DNA of 64,000 nucleotides from Pelagibacteraceae bacterium AG-430-F16 (GTDB taxonomy: Bacteria > Pseudomonadota > Alphaproteobacteria > Pelagibacterales > Pelagibacteraceae): assembly GCA_003213015.1 (NCBI GenBank), contig QCOG01000002.1, positions 196,001-260,000 on the forward strand. The letters are read 5' to 3'. Position numbers and translations under genes: made by a program. Each line of letters begins with the position of its first letter. The first letter of the stretch is position 1. The notes below the pieces were generated by a model. That model was not told where the DNA came from, searched no databases, and saw only the letters and a list, made by a program, of their open reading frames with translations. Of the stretch, positions 21,035 to 31,963 are shown piece by piece.

Positions 21035-21297
21035 TAGTCATCCTCTCTTTCAGTGTAGCCGAACTCTTCGTCAATTTTTTCTTGTCTATTCGCAAACCAG
21101 AAAATTAGTATTACGAAAATTCCAAGAGATCCTTGACATGTCATGTAATAAGACAACGGATATCCAAGTGGTCTTATTGATGACGCTTCCATCTCGGCGC
21201 CGAAGAAAAAGATGCCAATAGAGAAAACGAACCAGATTGCTAACGTTACGAATAGCAACATTCTAGTTTTTTCCCAGTGTTGTTGTTGTTTTGACAT
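21034..21297 (-). CDS. DUF4212 small subunit of sodium:solute symporter
   Basis: QQQHWEKTRMLLFVTLAIWFVFSIGIFFF...YYMTCQGSLGIFVILIFW; start moved to 21297 with upstream AGGGAGGG RBS. Confidence 0.88.
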   Translation of the reverse strand: MSKQQQHWEKTRMLLFVTLAIWFVFSIGIFFFGAEMEASSIRPLGYPLSYYMTCQGSLGIFVILIFWFANRQEKIDEEFGYTEREDD

Positions 21298-21419
21298 TTT
21301 TTTTCCCTCCCTATAGGTTAAAAGACGAAACATTACCCAAAATGACATAGATTGGAACCCCTAAAAATGTTACAATTAAGTGTGTTTTTACACAATTAAA
21401 CAACTTGTAGTAGAAAATA

Positions 21420-22043
21420 ATGCTAAAATATAAATTCAATTTAAAAGATATAAGTCTTGCTGATTTCAAAGTCTATTTAGGAGCGATGTTCAAAGCAGTG
21501 CTTCCTAAGAGCAAATTAAGGAATTTGGACGACTTAAAAAAATTTATTCAAGAGAAATCAGCTTGGGTAACACAGGTTACTCTTTATAATTATTTAAAAA
21601 CCAGAATGGGAACAAGATACGTTTTACATTTTGATAATGAAGAATTTTTATCTTCAATAAATAAAGCAAAATGGAATATTTATTTTGTGGCCCTTCAAGA
21701 TCTTACTTTTTATAGCTTCTCTTATCTAAATTATTTCTTTAAATACGAAGACATAGCTAAATCCAAAATGATTTATGAAGAAATCTTGCATGATGAACTT
21801 AAGAATGGAATGCCAGATGATATAATTGCAAAAGGAAAAGCAACTTTTGACAAAAGATTAGAAGAAATTGATTGGAAAAAATATTTTAGTTCTTTGCCAT
21901 TTAATAAGAGTGCTTTAGCTTTGTACGAATGGGCGCCAATTGCTGAGGAACTAAAAACTTTGGATAGAAAAATTGTTTTAAACTCTATGATACTGAAGTG
22001 GGATAATATTAAAGAAGAATTCGAAAAGAGAATTAATTTTTAA
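21420..22043 (+). CDS. Hypothetical protein
   Basis: Long clean ORF fitted exactly between the SSS operon and acs; no recognised motif. Confidence 0.75.
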   Translation: MLKYKFNLKDISLADFKVYLGAMFKAVLPKSKLRNLDDLKKFIQEKSAWVTQVTLYNYLKTRMGTRYVLHFDNEEFLSSINKAKWNIYFVALQDLTFYSFSYLNYFFKYEDIAKSKMIYEEILHDELKNGMPDDIIAKGKATFDKRLEEIDWKKYFSSLPFNKSALALYEWAPIAEELKTLDRKIVLNSMILKWDNIKEEFEKRINF

Positions 22044-24133
22044 ATATTTTTTCTTTCATCAACAAGACTTTTTACAACACTAGGATCTGCTAATGTTGTA
22101 GTATCACCAAGTTGATCGTGTTCATTTGCTGCAATCTTTCGTAAAATTCTTCTCATTATTTTTCCAGATCTAGTTTTCGGAAGCCCTGGTGAAAAATGAA
22201 TTATATCTGGTGTTGCTATCGGTCCAATTTGTTTTCTTACCCAAAGTTTTAAGTCTCTTTCTAAGTCTCCGTCTGGATTTTCACCCACATTAAGAGTAAC
22301 GTAACAGTACAAACCATTTCCTTTTATGTCATGAGGATAACCCACAACTGCAGCCTCGGCTACTTTTGGATGAGCTACGAAAGCACTTTCTATTTCAGCA
22401 GTCCCCAAATTATGACCTGATACGATTATAACATCGTCAACTCTACCAGTGATCCAATAATAACCATCTTTATCTCTTCGACATCCATCCCCAGTAAAAT
22501 ATTTTCCATCAAATTGAGAAAAATATGTTTCAATAAATCTATTGTGGTCTCCATAAACAGTTCTCATTTGACCAGGCCATGATTGTGCAATACATAATCT
22601 ACCTTGGGCTTCGCCTTTTAAAACATTTCCATCTTTATCGACTATTACAGGTTTTATTCCATAGAAAGGTTTAGTAGCTGAACCTGGTTTAAGATCTATA
22701 GCTCCAGTCTGTGGGCTAATCAATATACCACCTGTTTCTGTTTGCCACCAAGTATCAACAATTGGACACTTACTATCACCGACTGTTTTGTAATACCATT
22801 CCCATGCTTCAGGATTAATTGGTTCTCCTACAGTCCCTAAAAGTTTTAAGCTTTTTCTAGAAGTTTTTTTAACAGGTCCTTCTCCCTCTCTCATCAAAGC
22901 TCTTATTGCGGTAGGAGCTGTATAAAAAATGTTAACTTTATATTTATCAACAATTTGCCACCACCTTGAGCTATCAGGATAAGTTGGAATTCCTTCAAAC
23001 ATTATTGTTGTTGCTCCATTAGCTAGAGGTCCATAAATGATATAACTATGACCTGTAATCCAACCAATGTCTGCAGTACACCAATAAATATCTTTGTGTT
23101 TATAATTAAATATGTATTGATGTGTCATAGAAGCATAAACCATGTAACCGCCTGTAGTATGAAGCACGCCTTTGGGCTTACCTGTTGAACCAGATGTGTA
23201 CAGAATAAAAAGAGGATCTTCTGCATTCATTTCTTCAGGTTCACACACAGCAGGGACATTTTTTGTTATGTCATGGTACCAGACATCTCTTTCTTCATTC
23301 CAATTAATTCTATTTCCTGTTCTTTTAACAACAACACATTTTTTAACATTGGTGCAACTCAACAAAGCTTCATCTGTTATTTCTTTCAACGGAATAGTTT
23401 TTCCACCTCTGACCCCCTCATCAGCAGTCACAACATAATCTGAATTACAGTCATTAATTCTACCTGCAATACTGTCAGGCGAAAATCCACCAAAAATTAT
23501 TGAGTGTATTGCACCAATTCTTGCACATGCTAGCATCGTGTATGCAAGCTCTGGTATCATAGTTAAATAAATTGTAACTCTATCCCCTTTTTTTACACCA
23601 ATATTTTTAAGTCCGTTTGCAATTTTAGATACCTCCGAGTGTAGTTGCTTGTAGCTTATTTTCTTTTGAACTTTTGGATCATCCCCAACCCAAATTATTG
23701 CAGTCTTATCTTGATTATTTTTAAGATGTCTATCAATACAGTTTGCTGAAGCATTTAAAGTCCCATCATAAAACCATTTAATATGTACGTCAGATTTACT
23801 ATACTTAATGTCCTTAATTTTAGAATATGGTTTAATCCAACTGATTCTCTTTCCTTCTTTTCTCCAAAAAGAGTCGTTTTCTTTCAAAGATTGATTGTAT
23901 TTTTTTTCATACAAGGACTTTGTAACTAAAGCTTTATTAATCCATTCTGATTTTGTTTTATAAATTTTTTCATTATCTTCTATTGTTTTACTGATCGACG
24001 ATTTCGTTTTCCTTTTTTTAGATTTTAAGGAATTTCTTTTTTTGGATTTTCGTGAAACCTTTTTCCTCTTTTTTGCAGGTCTTCTTTTTTTAATCTTTTT
24101 ACCTTTTTTCTTTTTTCTAGTTTTTTTTGGCAT
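22040..24133 (-). CDS. acs: Acetyl-CoA synthetase with basic N-terminal extension
   Basis: [63 protein letters not shown]. Confidence 0.96.
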   Translation of the reverse strand: MPKKTRKKKKGKKIKKRRPAKKRKKVSRKSKKRNSLKSKKRKTKSSISKTIEDNEKIYKTKSEWINKALVTKSLYEKKYNQSLKENDSFWRKEGKRISWIKPYSKIKDIKYSKSDVHIKWFYDGTLNASANCIDRHLKNNQDKTAIIWVGDDPKVQKKISYKQLHSEVSKIANGLKNIGVKKGDRVTIYLTMIPELAYTMLACARIGAIHSIIFGGFSPDSIAGRINDCNSDYVVTADEGVRGGKTIPLKEITDEALLSCTNVKKCVVVKRTGNRINWNEERDVWYHDITKNVPAVCEPEEMNAEDPLFILYTSGSTGKPKGVLHTTGGYMVYASMTHQYIFNYKHKDIYWCTADIGWITGHSYIIYGPLANGATTIMFEGIPTYPDSSRWWQIVDKYKVNIFYTAPTAIRALMREGEGPVKKTSRKSLKLLGTVGEPINPEAWEWYYKTVGDSKCPIVDTWWQTETGGILISPQTGAIDLKPGSATKPFYGIKPVIVDKDGNVLKGEAQGRLCIAQSWPGQMRTVYGDHNRFIETYFSQFDGKYFTGDGCRRDKDGYYWITGRVDDVIIVSGHNLGTAEIESAFVAHPKVAEAAVVGYPHDIKGNGLYCYVTLNVGENPDGDLERDLKLWVRKQIGPIATPDIIHFSPGLPKTRSGKIMRRILRKIAANEHDQLGDTTTLADPSVVKSLVDERKNI

Positions 24134-24134
24134 G

Positions 24135-24548
24135 CTAAATATTACTCATTTTATTTAATATTTTCCAGCTTTTAGAGTCAATTGGCATGACTGATAATCT
24201 GCTTTGTTTAATAAGGGGGATTTCACTTAAAGAGCTATTTTTTTTAATATCCTCCAATTTTATGGGATTTTTTAATTTTTGCTTAAATCTAATCATGACA
24301 GCCACGAACATTCTTTTTTTATCTGTTGGGTCTAAGAAAGCTTCTTTTATCACTTCTACTATACCAACAATTTCTTTTCCAATATTTGAATGGTAAAAAA
24401 AACAAAGATCACCATTTTTCATTTTTTTTAAATTATTTCTAGCTTGATAATTTCTTACACCATCCCATATCACTCCCTTGACACCTGCTTTTTCCTGCTG
24501 GGTGAGTGACCACACATCTGGCTCTGACTTTATTAACCAATATTGCAT
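24135..24548 (-). CDS. EVE domain protein
   Basis: [13 protein letters not shown]...[27 protein letters not shown]. Confidence 0.93.
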   Translation of the reverse strand: MQYWLIKSEPDVWSLTQQEKAGVKGVIWDGVRNYQARNNLKKMKNGDLCFFYHSNIGKEIVGIVEVIKEAFLDPTDKKRMFVAVMIRFKQKLKNPIKLEDIKKNSSLSEIPLIKQSRLSVMPIDSKSWKILNKMSNI

Positions 24549-25619
24549 TTAGATTTTTACCCCGGCGCCTTTAAGAAATTTTGCTTTATTATCTAACTGC
24601 CATCTTGGGTTCGCTTCAAAATTATGTTTATCAAATTTTTTCTTCTTATACCTTTCGAGACCTGCTAACGCTATCATCGCAGCATTATCGGTACACAATT
24701 TTAAATCAGGAAAGTAAATTTTAAATTTTTCATCTTGGCATAATTTTTTTAAAATAATTCTGATTTGTTTATTAGCAGCTACACCACCTGCGACTACCAA
24801 AGTTCTATTTTTCGGATAAAGTTCCAAATGTTGTTCAATAGCTTTTTTCGTTTTTTTATACAAAATATCAAGAACAGTTTTTTGAAAACTTGCTGCAAGA
24901 TCGTTTTTATCTTTGTCCGTCTTTATGAATTCTTTTACTCTTAAAATTGCTGTTTTCAGACCAGCAAAAGATAAATTAGACCCACCTCTATTTAAAATAG
25001 GTTTTGGTAACACAAACCTATTCTCATTTCCTTTTCTAGCCAACTCTTCAATCTTAGGTCCACCTGGGTAACCAAGATTTAAAAGTTTTGCTGTTTTATC
25101 AAATGCTTCACCAAGCGCATCATCTATCGTTGTACCAAGTCTTTTGTATTCACCTAATTTTTTAATAGTTAAGTATTGAGTGTGTCCACCTGAAATTAAG
25201 AAAAGTAGATATGGATATTTGATATTAAAATTTAATTTTGGACTTAATGCATGTCCCTCTAAATGATTTACAGCTATAAAAGGTTTTTTCAATGATATAG
25301 ACAAAGCTTTTGCAAAATTTAAGCCAACTGATAAACAAACTATCAAACCAGGCCCAGCAGTTGCTGCAACAGCATCAATTTCTTTCAATTTTATTTTACT
25401 AATTTTTAAGGCTTTCTTTGTCATAATGTCAATTTTTTCAAGATGCGCTCTCGCAGCTAAATCTGGAACTACACCACCAAATTTTTTATGAACTTTAAAT
25501 TGACTTGAAACAACATTTGATAAAATTTTTGGTCTATTTTTTCCATTATCTCTTAATATGGATACAGCCGTCTCATCACAACTAGTTTCTATACCAATAA
25601 TAATTGTTTTCTTTTTCAT
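24549..25619 (-). CDS. tsaD: tRNA threonylcarbamoyladenosine biosynthesis protein TsaD
   Basis: IIGIETSCDETAVSI, NHLEGHALS, LISGGHTQYL, VVAGGVAANKQIR. Confidence 0.97.
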   Translation of the reverse strand: MKKKTIIIGIETSCDETAVSILRDNGKNRPKILSNVVSSQFKVHKKFGGVVPDLAARAHLEKIDIMTKKALKISKIKLKEIDAVAATAGPGLIVCLSVGLNFAKALSISLKKPFIAVNHLEGHALSPKLNFNIKYPYLLFLISGGHTQYLTIKKLGEYKRLGTTIDDALGEAFDKTAKLLNLGYPGGPKIEELARKGNENRFVLPKPILNRGGSNLSFAGLKTAILRVKEFIKTDKDKNDLAASFQKTVLDILYKKTKKAIEQHLELYPKNRTLVVAGGVAANKQIRIILKKLCQDEKFKIYFPDLKLCTDNAAMIALAGLERYKKKKFDKHNFEANPRWQLDNKAKFLKGAGVKI

Positions 25620-25669
25620 AAAAGGTTTTTATTAATGTAATTTACTCTAAAAATAAAAAAACTAAATAA

Positions 25670-26569
25670 ATGGAAAAATTTATAATTGGTTCTCGAGGAA
25701 GTAAATTAGCATTAAAATATGCTGAAATTGCAAAAAAAGCTTTTCTTAAAGAACTTGATATCGAAATAGAAATAAAAAAAATTACCACAGAGGGAGATTT
25801 AATTTTAGATAGAAGGACTAGTGAAATTGGAGGCAAAGGGGAGTTTGTTAAAAATATTGAAAAAGAGCTTATTAGTAAAAATATTGATGTAGCTGTTCAC
25901 TCTTTAAAAGACGTTCCATCCATCAAAACCAAGGGTCTCAAGATGGAATGTTTTCTTAAAAGAAATGATCCTCAAGAAGTATTGATAAATAAAGCAAACT
26001 TAACACTTGATAAAATTAAAAAAAATTCAGTGATTGGTACTTCTTCATTAAGAAGAGAATTTCAATTAAAACATTTAAGACCAGACTTAAAATTTAAATT
26101 AATTAGAGGAAATATAGACACCAGAATTAAAAAATTAGATGAAGATCAATACGATTCGATTATTTTAGCAAAAGTTGGGTTAGTATCTTTATCTATAGAA
26201 AATAGAATTTCAGAGGTTTTCGAATGTAGGAAAATAGTTCCTCCAGCTGGCCAAGGAACAATCATTCTTCAGTCCAGAGAAGATGACGACAAAATAAATA
26301 GTATACTTTCAAAAATAAACCATTTTGAAACTTCAATTGAAGCAAAAGTTGAAAGGAAAATTTTAAGTGTTTTAGAGGGTGATTGTAATACTGCAGCAGG
26401 TATATATGCTAATATAAAAGGCAAGAATGTAAACATTATGGCTGAATTATTTTCTGATAATGGTGATAAAAAATTTACTTATATAGATGAATGTAAAATA
26501 GAAGAGGCTTTAAAAATTGCTGAGAAAGCTGGCAATGATTTAAAAAAGCAGTTTGAGATGGCTAAATAA
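25670..26569 (+). CDS. hemC: Hydroxymethylbilane synthase
   Basis: IIGSRGSKLALKYAE, VHSLKDVPS, GTSSLRRE, RGNIDTRIKKL, PAGQGTI, EGDCNTAAG. Confidence 0.96.
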   Translation: MEKFIIGSRGSKLALKYAEIAKKAFLKELDIEIEIKKITTEGDLILDRRTSEIGGKGEFVKNIEKELISKNIDVAVHSLKDVPSIKTKGLKMECFLKRNDPQEVLINKANLTLDKIKKNSVIGTSSLRREFQLKHLRPDLKFKLIRGNIDTRIKKLDEDQYDSIILAKVGLVSLSIENRISEVFECRKIVPPAGQGTIILQSREDDDKINSILSKINHFETSIEAKVERKILSVLEGDCNTAAGIYANIKGKNVNIMAELFSDNGDKKFTYIDECKIEEALKIAEKAGNDLKKQFEMAK

Positions 26570-27268
26570 ATGCATGTTTTATTAACTAGACCTTTAGAGG
26601 ACTCAATAGATCTTATAAAGAGATTTAAAGACAAAGATATTACTGTATCTCATCTTCCGTTAATAAAAATAAATAAATTAGATTACCCTAAACTTAAAAG
26701 TTCAGAGTATAATAAAATTGTTTTCACCAGTTCAAATGCAATTAGAAATTTAGATACTAAGGATTTTAATAAAAATACTCTATGTTTTTGTGTTGGTGAT
26801 GCAACAGAAAAAACCGCAAAACAAAAAGGTTTTCATAGTACATTTTCGGCTGGTGGAAATGTGAGCAATTTACGAGAATTAATTTTACAAAATTTAGAAA
26901 AAAAAACTGAGAAAATTTTGTATGTAAGTGGTGAATTAGTTTCATATAATTTAGATAAAGACCTAATTAAAGAAGGGTTAAATGTTCATAGATTAATTAA
27001 TTATAGCGTTTCCCACATTGAGGATTTAAGTTCTGATTTTTTAAGTGAATTAAAAAAAAAAATTCCAGATATTGTATATGTTTATTCTCAAAATAGCGCA
27101 GTAAGTTTTTTAAATTTGATTAAAAAGTATAGACTGGACGATTATTGGATGAAAACTAATTTAATGTGCATAGGTGAAAAAACTTCATCCGTATTAAATG
27201 AGCTAAAATGGAAGAAAATCTTCTTATTTAATCCTGGTGAAGAAGAATTTTTATTATATAAAATTTAG
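26570..27268 (+). CDS. hemD: Uroporphyrinogen-III synthase
   Basis: VLLTRPLEDS, IVFTSSNAIRNL, CFCVGDATEKTA; follows hemC. Confidence 0.85.
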   Translation: MHVLLTRPLEDSIDLIKRFKDKDITVSHLPLIKINKLDYPKLKSSEYNKIVFTSSNAIRNLDTKDFNKNTLCFCVGDATEKTAKQKGFHSTFSAGGNVSNLRELILQNLEKKTEKILYVSGELVSYNLDKDLIKEGLNVHRLINYSVSHIEDLSSDFLSELKKKIPDIVYVYSQNSAVSFLNLIKKYRLDDYWMKTNLMCIGEKTSSVLNELKWKKIFLFNPGEEEFLLYKI

Positions 27269-27270
27269 AT

Positions 27271-28356
27271 ATGGAAGTTTTTATAAATTTTAAAGATCTA
27301 TTTCTTTCGGTTTGGGACCAGGGAATTCTTGGAATTGATATTGGTCAAATTTTAATTGGTTTAGGAATATTTTTAATTTTTTTAATTTTCAGAGGCCTAA
27401 TTAGCAAACTAATTTTAAAAAAATTGGAAATTATATCTAAAAAGACAACTAATAAATTAGATGATACCTTCGTTAAATCTTTAGTTGGTCCAGCAAGATT
27501 TTTGCCAATAGTATTAGGTTTCTTTTTTGCAAGTTACTATATGACATTTAGTGATGAAACTACTTCATTCGTTGATAATGTTAATAGAACATTAATTACT
27601 ATACTATTGTTCTGGATTATTCATCAGATAATAGAACCAATTTCATATATATTAAGTGGATTAGATAAAATTTTAACACGTGAATTAATTGGTTGGATAA
27701 TTAAATCTTTAAAAATACTTATTTTTATACTTGGAGCAGCCGCTGTATTAGAATTATGGGGAATTAAGATCGGTCCAATTATAGCAGGATTAGGTTTATT
27801 TGGTGTTGCAGTAGCATTGGGCGCACAAGATTTATTTAAAAATTTAATTTCAGGAATCTTAGTACTTGTTGAAAAAAGATTTAAAATGGGTGACTGGATT
27901 TTAGTTGAAGGAACAATAGAAGGTGTTGTTGAAAAAATTGGATTTAGGTCAACTACTATAAGAAAGTTTGATAAATCATTAGCTATAATTCCAAATTTTC
28001 AGTTTGCTGAAAATGCAGTAATAAACATAAGCCAAACTACAAACTGGTTAATAAGTTGGACAATAACACTTCAGTACGACACAACTATAGAACAATTAAA
28101 AAATGTACGAGACCAAATTGAAAATTTTATCAAAGAGAATAAAGATTTTGACACAAAAGTTGGCTTAGCTGTAAGAGTAGATAAATTTTCTGATAGTTCT
28201 ATCGATATGTATGTTAGGTGTTTTACCCAATCAGGTAGTTGGAATGAATGGCTTCAAGTTAAGGAAAGATTAGCTATAGGTATTAAAGAAATTGTAGAAA
28301 AAAATAAAGCATCGTTTGCATTCCCTAGTCAATCAATTTACGTGGAGAAAAAATGA
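27271..28356 (+). CDS. MscS family mechanosensitive channel
   Basis: GLGLFGVAVALGAQDLFKNLISGILVLVEKRFKMGDWILVEG...RSTTIRKFD. Confidence 0.93.
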   Translation: MEVFINFKDLFLSVWDQGILGIDIGQILIGLGIFLIFLIFRGLISKLILKKLEIISKKTTNKLDDTFVKSLVGPARFLPIVLGFFFASYYMTFSDETTSFVDNVNRTLITILLFWIIHQIIEPISYILSGLDKILTRELIGWIIKSLKILIFILGAAAVLELWGIKIGPIIAGLGLFGVAVALGAQDLFKNLISGILVLVEKRFKMGDWILVEGTIEGVVEKIGFRSTTIRKFDKSLAIIPNFQFAENAVINISQTTNWLISWTITLQYDTTIEQLKNVRDQIENFIKENKDFDTKVGLAVRVDKFSDSSIDMYVRCFTQSGSWNEWLQVKERLAIGIKEIVEKNKASFAFPSQSIYVEKK

Positions 28357-28640
28357 TAATAATTTACATAATTGTTATGACCGTTCTAAAATATTATTCA
28401 TACGTAGTAATTGCAAACGTTGTTTTAAGTTGGCTAGTAGCTTTTAATGTAATTAATACCGGAAATAGATTTGTTTATTCTGTTTTGGATTTTACATACC
28501 GCATGACTGAACCTTTTTTAAATAGAATAAGGGCTTATTTACCAAATCTTGGTGCATTTGATATTTCACCTATAATATTACTAATGTTGATATGGATTAT
28601 GCAAATGTGTATGGAATATTATATAAGGCCAATTTTATAA
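28353..28640 (+). CDS. YggT family membrane protein
   Basis: VLSWLVAFNVI...TYRMTEPFLNRIRAYLPNLGAFDISPIILL. Confidence 0.88.
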   Translation: MIIIYIIVMTVLKYYSYVVIANVVLSWLVAFNVINTGNRFVYSVLDFTYRMTEPFLNRIRAYLPNLGAFDISPIILLMLIWIMQMCMEYYIRPIL

Positions 28641-28641
28641 A

Positions 28642-29490
28642 ATGATCTTAATAGATGGAAAGAAAGAAGCAGGTTCTCTTAGACTCAAACTTAAGGAAGA
28701 AGTTAATGAGCTGAAAAAAAAATTTAATGACGTGCCTGGCTTGACAGTTATATTAATAGGTGAACTTGCACCAAGCCAAATTTATGTAAGAAATAAAGAA
28801 AAATCTGCAAAGGAAGTTGGATTAAATTCAGATGTAATTAAATATCCAGAAGATGTAGATGAAAAAACTGTTTTAAAAAAAATAAAAGATTTAAATGAGA
28901 ATAAATCAATTTCCGGAATTCTAGTACAATTACCATTACCAAAACACATCGATAAAAAAAAGATAATCGACACAATCATTCCAATTAAAGACGTGGATGG
29001 CTTTCATCCTGTAAATGTGGGAAATTTATCCACCGGTTATGAAAGCTCGATACCATGTACCCCTCTTGGATGCTATCTTTTATTAAAAAAGGTTGAGCCA
29101 AATTTGAGTGGTAAAAAAGCATTGATTATAGGTAGATCTAATTTAAATGGAAAACCAATGGCTCAACTACTTCTTAAGGAAAATTGCACGGTCACAATTA
29201 CTCATTCTAAAACAAAAAACTTAAAATCAGAATGTCTAGAAGCTGACATTATAATTGCTGCAGTAGGTATCCCAAAATTAGTAAAGGGTGATTGGGTTAA
29301 AAAGGACTCGATAGTTATCGATGTAGGTATTAATAAGACTGACAAGGGAATAGTTGGAGACGTAGATTTTGAGGAAGTTTCAAAAAAGGCAAAAGCATTA
29401 ACCCCAGTTCCCGGAGGTGTTGGACCTATGACAATTGCATGCTTAATAAAAAATACAATAGACTGTTTCAAAAGAATTAAGTCAAGTTGA
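28642..29490 (+). CDS. folD: Methylenetetrahydrofolate dehydrogenase/cyclohydrolase
   Basis: GILVQLPLPKHID, KDVDGFHPVNVGNL, CTPLGC, IIGRSNLNGKPMAQLLL, TPVPGGVGPMT. Confidence 0.96.
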   Translation: MILIDGKKEAGSLRLKLKEEVNELKKKFNDVPGLTVILIGELAPSQIYVRNKEKSAKEVGLNSDVIKYPEDVDEKTVLKKIKDLNENKSISGILVQLPLPKHIDKKKIIDTIIPIKDVDGFHPVNVGNLSTGYESSIPCTPLGCYLLLKKVEPNLSGKKALIIGRSNLNGKPMAQLLLKENCTVTITHSKTKNLKSECLEADIIIAAVGIPKLVKGDWVKKDSIVIDVGINKTDKGIVGDVDFEEVSKKAKALTPVPGGVGPMTIACLIKNTIDCFKRIKSS

Positions 29491-31162
29491 ATAAATTAGT
29501 TATAATTTTGTTAAATTCTTCGCCCGCTTTTTTTGTATTAAACAACTTTTTTTCAGCTGCAGTTTTATAAGTATTTTTCAATGCACTTATATCTTCTCTA
29601 TTTGCATAACTAACGGCCAAGTCTACATAATTTTTAATACTGGTTGCAATAGGAGGATGCTTAATTTCCATTTGCTTATAAGCGCCTAATACTAATCTTG
29701 ATTTGATGTGATCGGTAGGAAATGTAATAGTTGGTGTACCATAAAGCATAGATTCAAAAAAAGAATTTCCAGCACCGTAAAAAAGCGGATCCAGCAATAC
29801 AGAGGATCTTCCAAGATGCAAAAGATAATCCTCATAATTTAAAGGATCCATAAACATGATCTTTTTTGAATTGTATTTTTTATTTGAGCTAAATCGTTTA
29901 ATTAACTTTTTGTACCAAACCTTATTGCTATCTTTTATTAAATAAATAATACCTTTTTTATCTTTTTCAAGTATATCAAAAATTATTTGGTCAAAGTCTG
30001 GATGAATTTTAAATAAAGTCTGTGGGCAAGAATAAATATTTTTTTTGTTAAGCTCATCTTGAGAGAGTTTTTTTTTTGTAAATGGTTTGGGATAAATCAT
30101 TGGCAAATAGTTCATTAAAAGTAATTCTTCAGAAAAATGTTTTTGCGTATTTTCGTTTACGCAATTTTTTGATATCAAATAAAAATCAATAGAATTACTA
30201 CCCGTCGTTTCCGGATGGCCAAAAGTGGTAATTTGGTATTTTGCTAGTCTCATTAGAGCCAAATAATAAAATTCGAAAGATAAACCTATGTCAGGATAAA
30301 AAATTATATTTAACTTAAATTTTTTAATTACATCGATTTTTTCTGAAAGTTTTATCGGAAGAACTTCATTTTTTAAAATACCCTCTTTCTCTTTTTGTTT
30401 AAATTCATGAAATATTTCTCCAGCTTTAGTTTTCTGTGAGTGAAAAATGAAAGTTTCAAACTTATTTTTATCAAGACTAAAGATAAGATCTTTGTAAAGT
30501 TTACCAATTGTATGATCTGTAAAAAATTCAGAAATAATTCCAATTTTAATTTTTCCTTTAATATCTTTTTCTAAATGAGATTCATCATTTAAAATCCTGT
30601 ACAATTTTTTAAATGCAAGTACGTTTTTTTTGTTTAATTCAAGATTCTCCCAATCATTATATGAGAGGTCAACATGGGGTGGAATAATTATTTGATCCTT
30701 ATCATAATCTAATTTTGTCATAAAACCTACATTTAATATTTTTTCAACTTCTTTTTTAATTTTTTCTCTATATTTTTTTATTTCCTCCTTATCTGAAGGA
30801 ATTTTAGGGAAAAATAAATTTTTTTGTATTTCCCATTTTTTATTAATTAAATTTTTATCTAAGGCTTGATTTATAATTAAGGTAGCTTCCTCTAATTTGT
30901 CTTGATCTTTTAGAATTGAAGCAAGAGTTTGATATATTAAAGGTTCATCTGGTTTGATACTGATTATTTTTTTTATAGTACTTTCTGCTTTTTCAAATTC
31001 TCTTAGGTAAATATAGCAGTGAGTCAAATTTCTTAATACTGAGAGATTTTCTGGATAATCATTAATAAGTTTTTCGAACAGACCCGAAGATTTTCTAAAG
31101 TCTTTTTTTTGAAGATGAGCATATGCAATTTTAAAAAGCTCTTCTGCTGTATATTTTTTCAC
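29477..31162 (-). CDS. TPR-repeat protein with O-GlcNAc transferase (SPINDLY/GT41)-like C-terminal domain
   Basis: N-terminal TPRs; SVLLDPLFYGAGNSFFESMLYGTPTITFPTDHIKSRLVLGAYKQM. Confidence 0.82.
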   Translation of the reverse strand: MKKYTAEELFKIAYAHLQKKDFRKSSGLFEKLINDYPENLSVLRNLTHCYIYLREFEKAESTIKKIISIKPDEPLIYQTLASILKDQDKLEEATLIINQALDKNLINKKWEIQKNLFFPKIPSDKEEIKKYREKIKKEVEKILNVGFMTKLDYDKDQIIIPPHVDLSYNDWENLELNKKNVLAFKKLYRILNDESHLEKDIKGKIKIGIISEFFTDHTIGKLYKDLIFSLDKNKFETFIFHSQKTKAGEIFHEFKQKEKEGILKNEVLPIKLSEKIDVIKKFKLNIIFYPDIGLSFEFYYLALMRLAKYQITTFGHPETTGSNSIDFYLISKNCVNENTQKHFSEELLLMNYLPMIYPKPFTKKKLSQDELNKKNIYSCPQTLFKIHPDFDQIIFDILEKDKKGIIYLIKDSNKVWYKKLIKRFSSNKKYNSKKIMFMDPLNYEDYLLHLGRSSVLLDPLFYGAGNSFFESMLYGTPTITFPTDHIKSRLVLGAYKQMEIKHPPIATSIKNYVDLAVSYANREDISALKNTYKTAAEKKLFNTKKAGEEFNKIITNLFNLT

Positions 31163-31218
31163 AATATTTTTAAGAATATATTATTTTTTTATTTAAAATG
31201 ATATTTTAATAATTTAGA

Positions 31219-31935
31219 TCAAGTAAGTTTTGATCTTCCACCATCCACACCAATAATTTGACCAGTTATCCATGAGCTTTCATCAGTTAATAAAAACTTT
31301 GCCATTGCAGCTGCGTCTTTGCCTTCACCAATTCTTTTCATGGGATGTGCTTTAGCAATACCCTCCGCGATAAGTTTGTTCTTCAGCATTGGTTCAGCAA
31401 TTTTGGACTTAGTTAAACTTGGAGCAATACAATTTACTCTTATATTTGGGGCAAATTCAGCAGCTAAAGATACAGTCAATCCCTCCAAAGCTCCTTTTAC
31501 AGAAGCGATAATGCTATGATTGGTAAACCCTCTTCTGACTGCAACAGTTGAAAAAATTACAACAGAGCCTTTATTTTTTTTTAAACTTTCTTGGAAATTT
31601 TTAATTGTATCTACAATTGGGTAAAAATTTAAATCGAAACACTTTTCAAAGTCCTCTTTTTTTACCATTCTTAGTGGTTTAAGGTCTATTGAACCTACAC
31701 AATATGCAATTCCTTTTATTTCCTCATTTGCAAATTCATTTTTTAAACTTTCTATTTTTGTAGAGTCAAGAACATCTACGACAGTATATTTACAACCTGT
31801 TTCAAAAGAAATATTTTTTAAATTTTCTTCATCTCTTCCAATTAGTTGAACAACCTCATTATTTTCAGCCATCATTTTTGATAAATTTGAACCGATAGAA
31901 CCTGTCGCACCAAATATTAAATATTTTCCTGACAT
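31219..31935 (-). CDS. SDR family oxidoreductase
   Basis: IFGATGSIGSNLSKMMAENNEVV, NCIAPSL, GQIIGVDGGRSKL; lacks the usual YxxxK Tyr (NHSIIASVKGAL). Confidence 0.88.
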   Translation of the reverse strand: MSGKYLIFGATGSIGSNLSKMMAENNEVVQLIGRDEENLKNISFETGCKYTVVDVLDSTKIESLKNEFANEEIKGIAYCVGSIDLKPLRMVKKEDFEKCFDLNFYPIVDTIKNFQESLKKNKGSVVIFSTVAVRRGFTNHSIIASVKGALEGLTVSLAAEFAPNIRVNCIAPSLTKSKIAEPMLKNKLIAEGIAKAHPMKRIGEGKDAAAMAKFLLTDESSWITGQIIGVDGGRSKLT

Positions 31936-31963
31936 ATCTTATAATAGTATTTATAAATAGATT

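Noticed and set aside
21381-21394. TGTGT-TTTT-ACACA hairpin upstream of DUF4212
   Set aside because: Only 5 bp; could be an operator but not distinguishable from chance; no riboswitch signature seen
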